Numbered from the stretch's first letter, positions 12,300 to 23,138 are shown. The stretch: DNA of 64,000 nucleotides from Ariolimax columbianus (GCA_036924085.1 JAVGWX010000007.1:35178953-35242952); one strand, 5' to 3'. The notes: a model not told the origin generated them from the sequence alone. Numbers and translations: made by a program.

Positions 12300-13075
12300 T
12301 GAAAGGCTGACTGACCGGTGCTCACTACACTCAATACTGAAAGGCTTACTGACGGGTACTCACTACACTCAAGATTGAAAGGCTTACAGACCGGTGCTCA
12401 CTACACTCAGCACTGAAAGGCTGACTGGCGGGTGCTCACTACACTCAGCACTGAAAGGCTGACTGACGGGCGCTCACTACACTCAACACTGAAAGGCTGT
12501 GCTCACTACACTCAACACTGAAAGGCTGACTGACAGGTGCTCACTACTCAGCACTGAAAGGCTGACTGACGGGTGCTCACTACACTCAACACTGAAAGGC
12601 TGACTGACGGGTGCTCACTACACTCAACACTGAAAGGCTGACTGACAGCGACTGACGGGTGCTCACTACACTCAACACTGAAAGGCTGACTGACGGGTGC
12701 TCACTACACTCAACACTGAAAGGCTGACTGACAAGTGCTCACTACAATCAGCACTATAAGTCTGACGGATGGGTGCTCACTACACTCAGCACTGTAAGGC
12801 TGACTGACGGGTGCTCAGTACACTCAGCACTGTAAGGCTGACTGACGGGTGCTTACTACACTCAGCACTGTAAAGCTGACTGACGGGTGCTTACTACACT
12901 CAGCACTGTAAGGCTGACTGACGGGTGCTTACTACACTCAGCACTGTAAGGCTGACTGACGGGTGCTTACTACACTCAACACTGAAAGGCTGACTGACGG
13001 GTGCTTACTACACTCAACACTGAAAGGCTGACTGACGGGTGCTTACTACACTCAACACTGCAAGGCTGACTGACA
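12297..13075. repeat. Minisatellite inside mariner, 38-bp unit, about 20 copies
   Basis: The unit contains ctgactgacgggtgctcac and acactcaacactgaaagg with a 38-bp period. Some copies are shortened. Neighbouring copies share variants such as gctcac versus gcttac, and aacactgaaagg versus agcactgtaagg, so there are sub-blocks. Confidence 0.95.
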
Positions 13076-13208
13076 CAATATGCGAGCGGAAAAATTTCAC
13101 TCATGCACATAACGGCGCTTAAATCTCAATGGCGAAGGACAACACCAACGCTTTATTTGTTTCCTCGGGAAAAAAAATTAAGGTCTAATACTTTTTGGAC
13201 ACACCTCG

Positions 13209-14214
13209 TATGGTGACCATTTGTTAACGATGCTGTCGCTGAGCAAAATGCAGTAATGTCGTTTACCTCATTCCAAGATTGATATGCTCCAAAGGTTCAT
13301 TCTATATTTCGTAATATGTACATAATATTGAACAACCTTTTAAACGTTTACTTAGATTATTTGTTTAGGATTAAACACATACAACAAATAAATATTGATG
13401 TATTTGAAAACTTGAACAAAAAGTAGTTTTTAAAATATTCATATTTAATTACTAAACGGAATCATACTTCATAAATAAATAAATTAAAAAGTCAATAGAA
13501 TGACAGTATTGTAATTCAGTAAATTCATATCCAGATTGTGGTAAATAAGAAATCATGTTTGAATTTTTTAGCTGAATCGCGGAATACATAAACGGACACA
13601 GTTCATGGCATTTTAAACCTCCGATCTACTTTGTTGCTTCACACGAAATAAAAAAGTCTGTCTGCTAAAGATGTGTAGACACAAATAGAAGCTAGGAATG
13701 GATAGCTCCTCCTGTCAGTCACTTCTTGGTAGGAATCAGACATCATGGGTCCAAATTATACTACTTCTCATCAAACACATCTATTACTTCTAAATCAAGT
13801 CTTCAGTCTCAGAAATTAATATTTTCAATCAGGATCTTTTTTAAATGACGGGTTTGAATTAATTTCGCACTAAATCCAACTGATAATAACTAAGAGCTGC
13901 AAAATAGTGGCTGAATTCACTATTAGGCCATGACAAAGGTTGACAAATTTAATTTGTGGATGACTTTTTGGTGACAGTTTCTCAAGATTTGCAGCATTTT
14001 TTTTTTTATCTCGATCTTTCATTCAAATTTTCCAGTTCGCTCATGAACTAAGAAATCATTGACTTCTATGATTGTTTGTATTCTTTCTTTGCATCTGAAA
14101 ATTATGTTTATTCAGCTGCTCAAAAATGTCAGCTTAAAGAGGCAAGGCACATGGCCATAAAGCCGTGCAAATAATTTAATCTTACCTTGAATTTAAAAGA
14201 AAAATAATTTGAAC
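13209..14214. other. No gene seen; AT-rich
   Basis: AT-rich sequence with no supported coding, RNA or repeat feature. Confidence 0.5.
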
Positions 14215-14650
14215 TCATCTCCAAGTTGAAATACTCGCTGTAAACTAGCGACACAACGCATTACGTTCCCCGGACCGATCATACTACTTGCAAAACCCTG
14301 CTTGGCAGCGGAAGATTGAGAACGAACGCAGAAGAAGAAGAACAATACTCGCTGTAAACTAGCGACACAACGCATTACGTTCTCCGGACTGCAGGGAATA
14401 TTGAGAACGAACGCAGAAGAAGAAGAACAATACTCGCTGTAAACTAGCGACACAACGCATTACGTTCTCCGGACTGCATCATACTACTTGCAAAACCCTG
14501 CTTGGCAGCGGAAGATTGAGAACGAACGCAGAAGAAGAACAATACTCGCTGTAAACTAGCGACACAACGCATTACGTTCTCCGGACTGCATCATACTACT
14601 TGCAAAACCCTGCTTGGCAGCGGAAGATTGAGAACGAACGCAGAAGAAGG
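14215..14650 (+). mobile_element. SINE-A 3' end, tandemly amplified
   Basis: Four successive copies of the SINE-A 3' end: each has ctcgctgtaaactagcgac, cacaacgcattacgttc and agaacgaacgcagaagaag. Three of the four include the catactacttgcaaaaccc segment and one lacks it, so unit length varies. The strings of GAA at the unit joins look like the SINE tail and may have seeded the duplication. Confidence 0.85.
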
Positions 14651-14654
14651 ACAA

Positions 14655-14850
14655 AACTCGCTCCATTTACCGATATCGAACATGAGAATGACAGAATCAG
14701 CAATTTTTGGGGGAGGGCGTTTGCTTTATTTCCCAAGTCGGCATTCATTTTATGTAAGGGTCCCCGGGTAACGTCCGGTGACGTGATTAGAGAGCGGTTG
14801 TGAGACGTGTCACTTTAACCACTAGACCACATCGTCCTCTAAAATAAATG
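14655..14850 (-). mobile_element. SINE-T copy, decayed
   Basis: Reverse complement reads gtggtctagtggttaaag, a good tRNA A box, followed by gtgacacgtctcacaacc and then aaccggccgtt-like and cccggggacccttacataaaatg blocks shared with the copy at 57410-57665. The B box region is not recognisable. No full-length tRNA fold is expected. Confidence 0.75.
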
Positions 14851-15064
14851 ATGACCTCATGTCAATACATAACTGCTTGAGAAACTCGAACTTTAAGATC
14901 TCACTTTGTCTTACAAACTTGAAATTCAGATTTTGTCTCCAACATAACTATTGCTCCATTTGTACAGCACCTATGCCTACGCAGACAACTCAAATGAAAA
15001 CGATTGAGCTGTCTGGCATGTCTGCTATACCCTGTCCATGTTTCACGTGCTTGCAGCAGAGTGT
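14851..15064. other. No gene seen
   Basis: Short unassigned stretch between the SINE-T copy and a family C LINE piece. Confidence 0.4.
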
Positions 15065-15775
15065 ATAACACTACAGCACTACACTTCTACCTTGGTGGCA
15101 ACCCTGATGCCTTGTCGGTTTCAGATGTGTGCATGGAGGCCCCAGCGTAGAGCTCGCAATAGCAATCCTGTTGTTGACCTCACTTTCGAAATTCGCCTCT
15201 CTGGTGAGGGTACTGCCTAGGTAGATGAAGCTATCGACTGCCTGGAGACGTTGATTTTGTACATAAATGTTTGGTACCATGTACAGCTCCCGAGGTGCAG
15301 GCTGGAAGAGAATCTCCGCCTGTCGTTGATACTGCATACCACCGAAAACTCCGTCATCGTGGATTGCACATCTTACTCTGAGCACGTGTTGAAGGCACAT
15401 TCGACCAATATCTTGGTCTCTCACCTTGATGTAGGATTTCAAGCGCCCCGAGATGATCAGCTGACCTTGCGTTCTGTACCTGATATGCATGCAAATAGCA
15501 GCGCTACGCCCAGCATCAGTGAGCATTGCTGAAAAGACCACACAAAAAAGTATCGGTGCCAGCACACAACCCTGTTTGACATCGTTGGTGACTGGGATGA
15601 CTGCAGACAATTCTCCTTCGTACAGTGCACGAGCCATCATGAAATGGGCGGACAACCGCAATGAATCTGCCGAGGTAGCTATGATTTCCCAGTCAGATTT
15701 GGTCAGATGGACAAAATTCGACGTCACAATTTTTTCTTGCTTATAGACATCTCGCCTTGGAATATCCATGACGCT
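15065..15775 (-). mobile_element. Family C LINE reverse transcriptase fragment
   Basis: A 232-residue open frame contains TNDVKQGCVLAPILFCVVFS (RT motif around the conserved GCVL), MLTDAGR, IRYRTQGQL, then IHDDGVFGGMQ where the catalytic FADD box should be, EILFQPAPRELYMVPNIYV and FIYLGSTL. The motif order matches CFDP2-like LINE reverse transcriptases. The FADDC box is missing, so it cannot be active, although the frame is unusually open for this window. It is truncated at both ends. Confidence 0.75.
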
Positions 15776-16109
15776 AAAACATTTATATTATTTAGTCCAT
15801 AGATGTTAAGACATTTGTACATCGGCGAATTCTTTTGATCTTTTGGCACCATTGCGAAGAAATTGCATAAAATTTAAGATTTTACAATACGAAGCTGAAT
15901 TTCATGTCGCAACACGCACGCACACACACTAAAAAAAAAAGCTTGTATCAACCTCGCAGCTTTTTTATGTTGTGTAACGCATTTGAATATTGAAATGTAT
16001 TTGTTACCATTTTATGTACACCTAATTGTTTTGATAAACATACTCTAATTCATACAATTCTGCTAATAAATATGTCCACAAAAGAAGATATTAATCATCC
16101 GAATCTGTC
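15776..16109. other. No gene seen; AT-rich
   Basis: AT-rich with a short CA run near 15915. No supported feature. Confidence 0.5.
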
Positions 16110-17075
16110 GATTCAAAGAGGTCGATAATTGTTACTAGCCGGACAAATTTTAATACATCTGTCTTGTTCTTCTTCCAAGAGCACATGTTCAACACACTTT
16201 TTCCAGAACTGAATATCTATTTTTAAAAGGTACTCACGTGTCAGCACTTCAACATCACACATTTCAAATGTCCTGTTATGTTCGGTAACTTGTCCTTTGA
16301 CTTTAGCCCACACAGGCTCTGTAGGGTTTAGATGCCCATGGTATGCAGGTAGTCGCAGAGAAGTTTGACAGTACTCTTCAATGAGTTTGTCAATATGATA
16401 CACCTTTGTCTTATTTGTCTTCCTCACGAGCTACAATAACTCTGGCTTCAAATACGTGTCTTCGAAATTCACTTTTTCCTTAACTAGCCATGTCCTAATT
16501 TGAGCTTTTGTATTGGATGGAGTTGGTACTTTGTCTTCCTCTGATACTGTATTGTGATAGGATGCATTATCTATTACTAGACATCTAGAAATGGAACCAG
16601 ATCATTCTTCTTCTTCTTCTTCTTCTGCGTACACAGTCAGACAGTAACCATTATTTTTTCGAAAAAAGCGGCGGTCATCCTGAGGCTCTCGCCACTGCCA
16701 TAGAGCTTGTCTTGCAGTTCCACTGGTAATGGCCACATCTGCTCTCTCTGATCCTCGTATGTCGTTCAGTTCTGCAGCAGATGTTCAGTGGTCATTTTAC
16801 CAGTACCGCACGGGCATTCGTCGGTACACCCTATCTTCAATTTGTTGAATAGGTGGTACCTCAGTCTGTTGTGGCCAGTGCGAAGTCTGAAGACAACGAC
16901 CTGCTCTCTTCGGTTCAACTGGTAATAGGCATCGTTTTTGAACCAGATCATTCGTCATCCAGTATCTGAAAATATGTCCATTCATTTCAGTGTGGTAGTC
17001 TCTACTGTCATTATTTTGTGATTGTAAAATCTCTCTCAGGTATTTGCTTCGGGGAGCAATCAAATGTGGCTTTTC
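16110..17075 (-). pseudogene. DDE_3-type (IS630/Tc1-like) transposase pseudogene split by a LINE
   Basis: Minus-strand order: IAPRSKYLREIL and DYHTEMNGHIFRYWMTNDLV (17065-16945), then a foreign LINE, then in another frame VIDNASYHN (second catalytic Asp), TWLVKEKVNFEDTYLKPELL, LRLPAYHGHLNPTEPVWAKV (NPxE, the catalytic Glu) and QFWKKCVEHVLLEEE near 16160. These blocks match eukaryotic DDE_3 transposases. A frameshift before VIDNAS and a stop after KPELL add to the insertion damage. No terminal repeats found. Confidence 0.8.
16608..16939 (-). mobile_element. Family H LINE 3' end inserted in a transposase pseudogene, with 14-bp target duplication
   Basis: Encodes NDAYYQLNRREQVVVFRLRT, GHNRLRYHLFNKL and the CPCGTGKMTTEHLLQNC knuckle, then a degraded end and a (TTC)n run at 16608-16626, which is the (GAA)n tail on the minus strand. 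The word gaaccagatcattc occurs on both sides (16594-16607 and 16940-16953). The transposase protein continues across it, so this is a clean 5'-truncated insertion. Its 5' border falls just before the same NDAYYQL block seen at 63960. Confidence 0.9.
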
Positions 17076-17647
17076 ACATTATAATATGCATGCCCCTGGA
17101 AGTTTTTCTGAATGTAAAGAAGGCGGTGCTTACAATTTAAAAAATGTAAAAGTTGATTAAAGTCAAGTTTAATCAAAATTTAAAAATAGGTATGGTCAAA
17201 TACCGCACCAATACGAGAACACAAACGTTACGACCAATAGGCCTTCATCAGGGACGCCAAATAACAACAATACTGAACTAGCAAATCAACATATAAGGAA
17301 AAAAATGGTCTACTTATGTGATAGTAGACACGGTCTGTCTAAGCGACTGTTTAAGTCGGAAGCTCGACTGAAAATGAAGGGTAGCGGTCAAATAAGGTGG
17401 CCAGGAGAGCGAAAGAAGTGAGGGGGTTTGGGCCGGATAAGCCAGTGGTGGCCAAATATGGAAAAGGCCAAATAGTGATCCAAGTGGGAGAACAAAAAGA
17501 AGGCGATATAAGCCGGGAGGTGATGAGATTAAAATAGGAGTGGTGAGAGGGGGAGGGCTGATAGAAGAATGTCGGGGGGGGGGGCACAAGGGAAGACAAA
17601 TAGATGGATGCCAGTATGAGATTTTGAGAAAAGGTATGGAACATATT
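17076..17647. other. No gene recognised; purine-rich with a G tract
   Basis: Purine-rich on the plus strand, with a run of about ten G near 17575. The open frames on the minus strand are proline/serine-rich by composition and have no recognisable domain. Confidence 0.45.
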
Positions 17648-17659
17648 AATGCCATGCGG

Positions 17660-18013
17660 GGGATCAAGATGCCGAGCAGCGCATGAGCTGCAGTGGTCAG
17701 CGACTCATAGCTGACTGCTAGCGTCAGGGCCAGCGAACCAGAGCTGCCAAGACCCTTCTACACTTCCACGCAGTGATCCTGGATAACAGGCTGCAGCAGG
17801 GCAGACTGGCTAAAGAAAAGGGATCGAAGAGGGAATGCTAACCCGGTACTCAAAAAATGCTTGCTGAAGTCGGATGTGTTGGACCGAAAGGTCCAAATAT
17901 CGCAGTCGAGCTGTAAACTACGACACAACGCATTCCGTTCTCTGGACTACATTCTGCTACTTAAGCCCTTTCAGTGTTTGGTAGTGGGAGATTGAGAATG
18001 AACGAAGCCAGCC
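17660..18013 (+). mobile_element. SINE-A, apparently full length, with 12-bp target duplication
   Basis: About 354 bp, flanked by aatgccatgcgg at 17648-17659 and again at 18014-18025. It begins with ggatcaagatgccgagcagc, carries a core tgctgaagtcggatgtgttg, then gctgtaaactacgacacaac and ends in gattgagaatgaacgaag. Other copies end in a (GAA)-rich tail here. A degenerate tRNA-like head (gagctgcagtggtcagcgac) is possible but the B box is weak. Exact flanking repeats identify it as a retroposon. At least eight other copies lie in this window. Confidence 0.85.
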
Positions 18014-18412
18014 AATGCCATGCGGTTGGAGGCAACTCATGCTGGTGACTCCACTAACGGCTCTCCACATGTGTGTTCCGAATGTTGCAGGGTATGCCGT
18101 TCCAGGATTGGGCTTTACAGCCATAAGAGAGAACACTTCGCATCACAAGTTTGATGCTGTCACCATCTTCGCTTGCAATGGACAACTTCTATACAGCACT
18201 CATAGATATTATCCCACACAATATTTTCAGATTGAAAGAAAGGTGATATCCAAGGTCTTGGTAGTTAATTCACAAGGAGAACAAAAGAAACACCCGTTTA
18301 ATGAACCCATTGGACATATTTTGAACGCCACCAAATTGGAAGGCAGTGGATTCATCAAGTTGGGAACTGAACATAAGCCAAATGCTACAGACTTAATCTC
18401 CTGCACAACTTA
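18014..18412 (+). CDS. Possible terminal exon of unknown gene
   Basis: An open frame of about 132 codons ends in a stop at 18412, and an AATAAA signal lies near 18466. A plausible 3' splice site (gttccgaatgttgcag) ends near 18090, after which the frame reads GYAVPGLGFTAIRE, VTIFACNGQLLYSTHRYYP, VISKVLVVNSQG and FNEPIGHI. The residue mix is balanced and lacks repeat bias, unlike most open frames here. I do not recognise the family. The upstream part coincides with the SINE-A target site, so the first ATG may not be the real start. It could also be a processed pseudogene or an unrecognised transposon exon. Confidence 0.35.
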
Positions 18413-18463
18413 ATCTTTGATGTCAATAGCTAAGTTGCTGACTTCTTTGATCTATATGTTTGA

Positions 18464-18470
18464 TAAATAA
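18464..18470 (+). promoter_or_regulatory. Candidate polyadenylation signal
   Basis: gataaataaaaaactg just downstream of the stop of the 18014-18412 frame contains AATAAA. Position is typical for a 3' end, but the motif is common in AT-rich DNA. Confidence 0.4.
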
Positions 18471-18738
18471 AAAACTGCTACAAGTTTGTTCTCCAATCCA
18501 TTTTCTACCAATTTGAGAGCTTAATGTTTGATCAAAGCTGCCCCAGTTGTATGTGGTAATATTGGCTTTTCCCTATCTTAACCACACAGAATGACAGATG
18601 AGAGGGAAAGGGAAAGCCTATGTCGCCACAATATACATATGCAATAACGTGTGATGTTTTGCAGTTTATGTACAATTTGTAGTTTCTAGAAAGAGCACTA
18701 TTCCAACATGTTGAGTGATATGTGGTCCCAGTCACGAA

Positions 18739-18740
<2 letters not shown>

Positions 18741-18783
<43 letters not shown>

Positions 18784-18786
18784 CCT
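18741..18786. repeat. (CT)n microsatellite
   Basis: About 20 uninterrupted CT units. Confidence 0.97.
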
Positions 18787-19139
18787 CTCTCCACTCATAA
18801 CAACAACTTTTTATACGGACAAGATTTTAAGTTGGTTACGGTATGTTTAAGCTTACAGTCATTGTTCATTCAGGTCTAACATTAATAGCGTTAGCTAGCA
18901 TTTGACGAACATTATAGTCTGCCCTTGGCCCATATGATATATGTTCAAGTCAATGTTTACAGTGATACAGCCACGTCCTGCCTGTTAGCGTCTTGTATTT
19001 ATGAGTTGCCATTAGGCACTTGATATAAGGGGATCGATTCAAGCTTAATGTTTGTTACTGCCTACTTAGTTTACTGCTTATACGCTTTCAAGTTATACAG
19101 TTTGTGTGTGTGAACCTATAGTATTTCATTACGAAATAA
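18787..19139. other. No gene seen
   Basis: No supported feature. Confidence 0.5.
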
Positions 19140-19650
19140 TGTGGCAGGGGAACCCAGTGGTCTCGAGGTCAGATGGAGGCCAAGATCTTTTCACGTGCAT
19201 CATCCGGTAAATATTTCCCCTGATCTCTGAGTAGTGATATCAGACATCCGTGTGCAGTGGCGCGCACGTTAAAAATACCTTAGCAGTTGGAAATCGAAAA
19301 GAGTAGGCCCAACGGCCGCTGCTCGGGCAAAATTCAAGTTAAAAATCTACTCAAATAATAATTGATATTCGTCTCAAAGAGAATATGTTGTAAAAAAGGG
19401 GACTGTGTGGCTATAACTGCAGGTCTTGGTTATGTGGTTAGCGGAGCGGCTTAGAAGGCACCTGACATGCTGCGGGTCTACCTTGCTCTAATTTACGCTT
19501 TCACCTCCACCAGTTTCAAAAATAAGGTGATCGTATATTCCAGGGGCTAACAGATTCTGGGACTGATCTGGCAAGTCACCAGTGGATTTCCACCTGCCGA
19601 AAAATATGAAACAAAGGATGTCGCACCTCCCCACGACGTCTAACAACATA
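19140..19650 (+). mobile_element. SINE-V copy
   Basis: Shares a long ordered set of blocks with the minus-strand copies at 26040-26590 and 27660-27975: gcgcgcacgttaaaaatacc, cagttggaaatcgaaaagag, ctgctcgggcaaaattcaag, ggttatgtggttagcggagc and tggcaagtcaccagtggat. The tRNA-like head is degraded in this copy. Confidence 0.8.
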
Positions 19651-20031
19651 AGTGGACTGAAGATAGATAGAATAATAAAGGCAACATTCACAAAGAGCTG
19701 TGGCGATCAATGTCTACATTTATAAATATACAACAACTAAAAACAACACTATAGGAGATGTCCACTTCTGATCCGCTAGGAACGTTTTGACTTCTTATTT
19801 AAATGGCCTTTGTCTTGTGCAGAGATGAGTGTATCCCGTTCTAAGCTATATCAGCCATCGAGGGATGCAGCGCCATACTACCAACACTCGTGTATACATT
19901 GTTATTAGTGTGATGACGTAGAACTACGAGTCTTCAAGGATCCTTTCGTGTTCTACTTTTTTTTTCGTTAGAGAACGAAATCCCAGAGCTGATTTGTGTT
20001 TTTAAAATTGCATGTAGTGGTATTCGGTTTA
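19651..20031. other. No gene seen
   Basis: No supported feature before the 25-bp satellite begins. Confidence 0.5.
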
Positions 20032-21640
20032 ATTGATTGTAGTGGAAATGTTGAAATTGATTGTAGTGGTATTCGGTTTAATTGATTGTAGTGGCATCAT
20101 GTTTAGTTGATTGTAGTGGTATCATGTTTAGTTGATTGTAGTGGTATCATGTTTAGTTGATTGTAGTGGTATCAGGTTTAGTTGATTGTAGTGGTATCAG
20201 GTTTAGTTGATTGTAGTGGTATCAGGTTTAGTTGATTGTAGTGGTATCAGGTTTAGTTGATTGTAGTGGTATCAGGTTTAGTTGATTGTAGTGGCATCAG
20301 GTTTAGTTGATTGTAGTGGCATCATGTTTAGTTGATTGTAGTGGTATCATGTTTAGTTGATTGTAGTGGTATCATGCTTAGTTGATTGTAGTGGTATCAT
20401 GTTTAGTTGATTGTAGTGGTATCAGGTTTAGTTGATTGTGGTGGTATCAGGTTTAGTTGATTGTAGTGGCATCAGGTTTAGTTTATTGTAGTGGCATCAG
20501 GTTTAGTTGATTGTAGTGGCATCAGGTTTAGTTGATTGTAGTGGCATCAGGTTTAGTTGATTGTAGTGGTATCAGGTTTAGTTGATTGTAGTGGCATCAG
20601 GTTTAGTTGATTGTAGTGGCATCAGGTTTAGTTGATTGTAGTGGCATCATGTTTAGTCGATTGTAGTGGTATCATGTTTAGTTGATTGTAGTGGTATCAG
20701 GTTTAGTTGATTGTAGTGGCATCAGGTTTAGTTGATTGTAGTGGTATCAGATTTAGTTGATTGTAGTGGTATCAAGTTTAGTTGATTGTAGTGGTATCAG
20801 GTTTAGTTGATTGTAGTGGTATCAGGTTTAGTTGATTGTAGTGGCATCAGGTTTAGTTGATTGTAGTGGTATCAGGTTTAGTTGATTGTAGTGGTATCAG
20901 GTTTAGTTGATTGTAGTGGTATCATGTTTAGTTGATTGTAGTGGTATCAGGTTTAGTTGATTGTAGTGGTATCATGTTTAGTTGATTGTAGTGGTATCAG
21001 GTTTAGTTGATTGTAGTGGTATCATGTTTAGTTGATTGTAGTGGTATCAAGTTTAGTTGATTATAGTGGTATCAGGTTTAGTTGATTGTAGTGGTATCAG
21101 GTTTAGTTGATTGTAGTGGTATCAGGTTTAGTTGATTGTAGTGGTATCAGGTTTAGTTGATTGTAGTGGTATCATGTTTAGTTGATTGTAGTGGTATCAT
21201 GTTTAGTTGATTGTAGTGGTATCAGGTTTAGTTGATTGTAGTGGTATCAGGTTTAGTTGATTGTAGTGGTATCATGTTTAGTTGATTGTAGTGGTATCAG
21301 GTTTAGTTGATTGTAGTGGTATCAGGTTTAGTATATTGTAGTGGTATCATGTTTAGTTGATTGTAGTGGTATCAGGTTTAGTTGATTGTAGTGGTATCAA
21401 GTTTAGTTGATTGTAGTGGTATCATGTTTAGTTGATTGTAGTGGTATCAGGTTTAGTTGATTGTAGTGGTATCATGTTTAGTTGATTGTAGTGGTATCAT
21501 GTTTAGTTGATTGTAGTGGTATCAGGTTTAGTTGATTGTAGTGGTATCAGGTTTAGTTGATTGTAGTAGTATCAGGTTTAGTTGATTGTAGTGGTATCAG
21601 GTTTAGTTGATTGTAGTGGTATCAGGTTTAGTTGAGTGTA
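20032..21640. repeat. Satellite array, 25-bp unit, about 64 copies
   Basis: Unit ttgattgtagtggtatcagg plus tttag, contiguous with no spacers. Variants are mostly at two positions (gtatc/gcatc and agg/atg) and recur in blocks. Edge units at 20032-20100 and 21640-21700 are more divergent, as expected for an array that is homogenised in its centre. Confidence 0.98.
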
Positions 21641-21799
21641 GTGGTATATGCTTCAATTGATTGTAGTTATATTTGTTCTTATTTATTGTAGTGGTATCTG
21701 TTCTTACCTCATGTCGCTGCTCTTAGATACGCGAACTGCACACAGGCTGAATTTGTCATGGTTTCTTGGCCGGACTTCAGTCTATTAGTTATTCTGTGC

Positions 21800-21980
21800 T
21801 GCTTCTCAGCTCTGATTTCTGTTTCTCGCTATCAATTCTGAACTGCGTCCCAACTTTCAGACTCCTGTTTCTCACTACGTTCTTCTTTGCTGTGCCTCAG
21901 CTCTCAGACTCCTGTTTCTCGCTATCAATTCTTCTGTACTGCGTCTCAACTTTCAGACTCCTGTTTCTCGCTATCGTTTC
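21800..21980. repeat. Minisatellite, about 48-bp unit, 4 copies
   Basis: cagactcctgtttctc recurs at 21858, 21905 and 21954 with a weaker copy before them. A 179-residue open frame crossing it is a by-product. Confidence 0.85.
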
Positions 21981-22334
21981 AACTTTTTTTCGCTTTTCTC
22001 TTGTGCCGCGTCTCAGCTCTCAAACTGCTTTCAATAGCTCAAGTCGATCTAACACCAGAACAGTGCTCTTGGATACGCCAGTCATACATAGGATATATCT
22101 GTTCCTGTCGCTTGCACCGACATCTGTACGCTTCCCAGCCCGCCATCTCAAGTTTGTTTCCTTTAATGAGGTCTTTCCCCTCTGTCCTTTTCAGTTTCCC
22201 TTTTTATCTCGTCTGAAGTTGTCATCTTCCTGTCCATCTTCACTTTTTGGCACGCCCCTTTTTACATGGTCACCACTCTATGGAACCTCTCTCGTTCTCT
22301 CCTAGACTAGGTACATCTCTCCACTGTAATTGCT

Positions 22335-22450
22335 TGATAAGACACTCTTGGCGTCCCTTCGTTAGTTATAAGCTTTATCTAGCCTCACTCCTGTCCAACG
22401 GAGGCCGCGAAGAGACATTCACGTTAGTCCACCAGTCCTTCCTCAGAGAA
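22335..22450 (+). repeat. Rep-D copy 1
   Basis: Contains cgttagttataagctttatc, ctcctgtccaacggaggccg and acgttagtcc, shared in order with copies at 22535-22650 and 24765-24910. Class unknown; no coding capacity. Confidence 0.6.
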
Positions 22451-22534
22451 CGTTCCAAAGGATCTGGGCTTCTAGTAAATCTTTGATAGAGCTCAGGCCA
22501 GCCGCTGCTTTGTGTTCATCGTTCCCGCTCACAC

Positions 22535-22650
22535 AACTTCCATCCATCTTGTGTCCAACAGAGGCCACGAGAAGAGCGTAACGTTAGTCAGTCAGCCCTT
22601 TGAGCGAAGGTTCCACACCTGCGTAACGGCCAAACAATCTCTGGCCATCT
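22535..22650 (+). repeat. Rep-D copy 2 (partial)
   Basis: tgtccaacagaggccacgag, acgttagtcagtcag and ttccacacctgcg match the 3' part of the other Rep-D copies. Confidence 0.6.
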
Positions 22651-23072
22651 ATTTACCTACACTTTTTTTTATCTCGCTTAGTACTCAAACTTTCCCGGTC
22701 TCTTTTTACTCATTTTTAAACGAACCAGAGGGCGCATGGCTGAGCGAGCCGTCAGGATGTCGATTTTGTTATCAGGCAGCAAAGTCTCACCAAGGATACA
22801 ATAAAAACCTAGCCCGCACACATCGCGACTGCGAATGGTTTTTATTTCTCAGTTTTATACATTGTTTCCCCCGTTCCAGCTTGCCGAGCAATGGGAATAA
22901 TCTCTGGAAGGGTAGCTCATAAAACAGACTCGCAGTCAATCCTGCTGCTAGTTTTTGTTTGTTTTTAAACTTTCAAATGTTATTTATTTTTGTTTTTTAA
23001 AGCTTCTATTACGTCCCTTCAAGAACAAAGCTTGGATCTGCCTTGGCCTATGTCTCGTCAAATTTGGAGTCG

Positions 23073-23079
<7 letters not shown>
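22651..23079. other. No gene seen
   Basis: Open frames here have no recognisable content. No other feature supported. Confidence 0.45.

Positions 23080-23136
<57 letters not shown>
23080..23136. repeat. (TA)n microsatellite at a LINE 3' tail
   Basis: About 28 TA units directly beyond the 3' end of the minus-strand family R LINE, joined by atcatcatg. It probably grew from the LINE tail or target site. Confidence 0.95.

Positions 23137-23138
<2 letters not shown>

Larger units (their letters stand above)
11384..13208 (-). mobile_element. Mariner element with terminal inverted repeats, expanded by an internal minisatellite
   Basis: The left end cgaagtgtgttcaacaag at 11384 pairs with the right end, whose reverse complement reads cgaggtgtgtccaaaaag from 13208. 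Both ends are flanked by TA (11382-11383 and 13209-13210), the target duplication of the Tc1/mariner group. The transposase pseudogene is on the minus strand. The element is about 1.8 kb, longer than the usual 1.3 kb, because about 780 bp of 38-bp tandem repeats sit in its N-terminal coding part. Confidence 0.88.

Noticed and set aside
17314..17667. Pro/Ser-rich minus-strand open frames
   Set aside because: They follow from purine-rich plus-strand composition and a G tract, with two frames open at once and no motif.
20032..21640. Regular short repeats that could suggest a CRISPR array
   Set aside because: Units are contiguous with no unique spacers, there are no cas genes, and the DNA is eukaryotic. 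It is a satellite. The same holds for 46656-48228.
21766..22305. A 179-codon Ser/Phe/Leu-rich open frame
   Set aside because: It reads across a 48-bp minisatellite and pyrimidine-rich DNA. Composition explains it; no domain.
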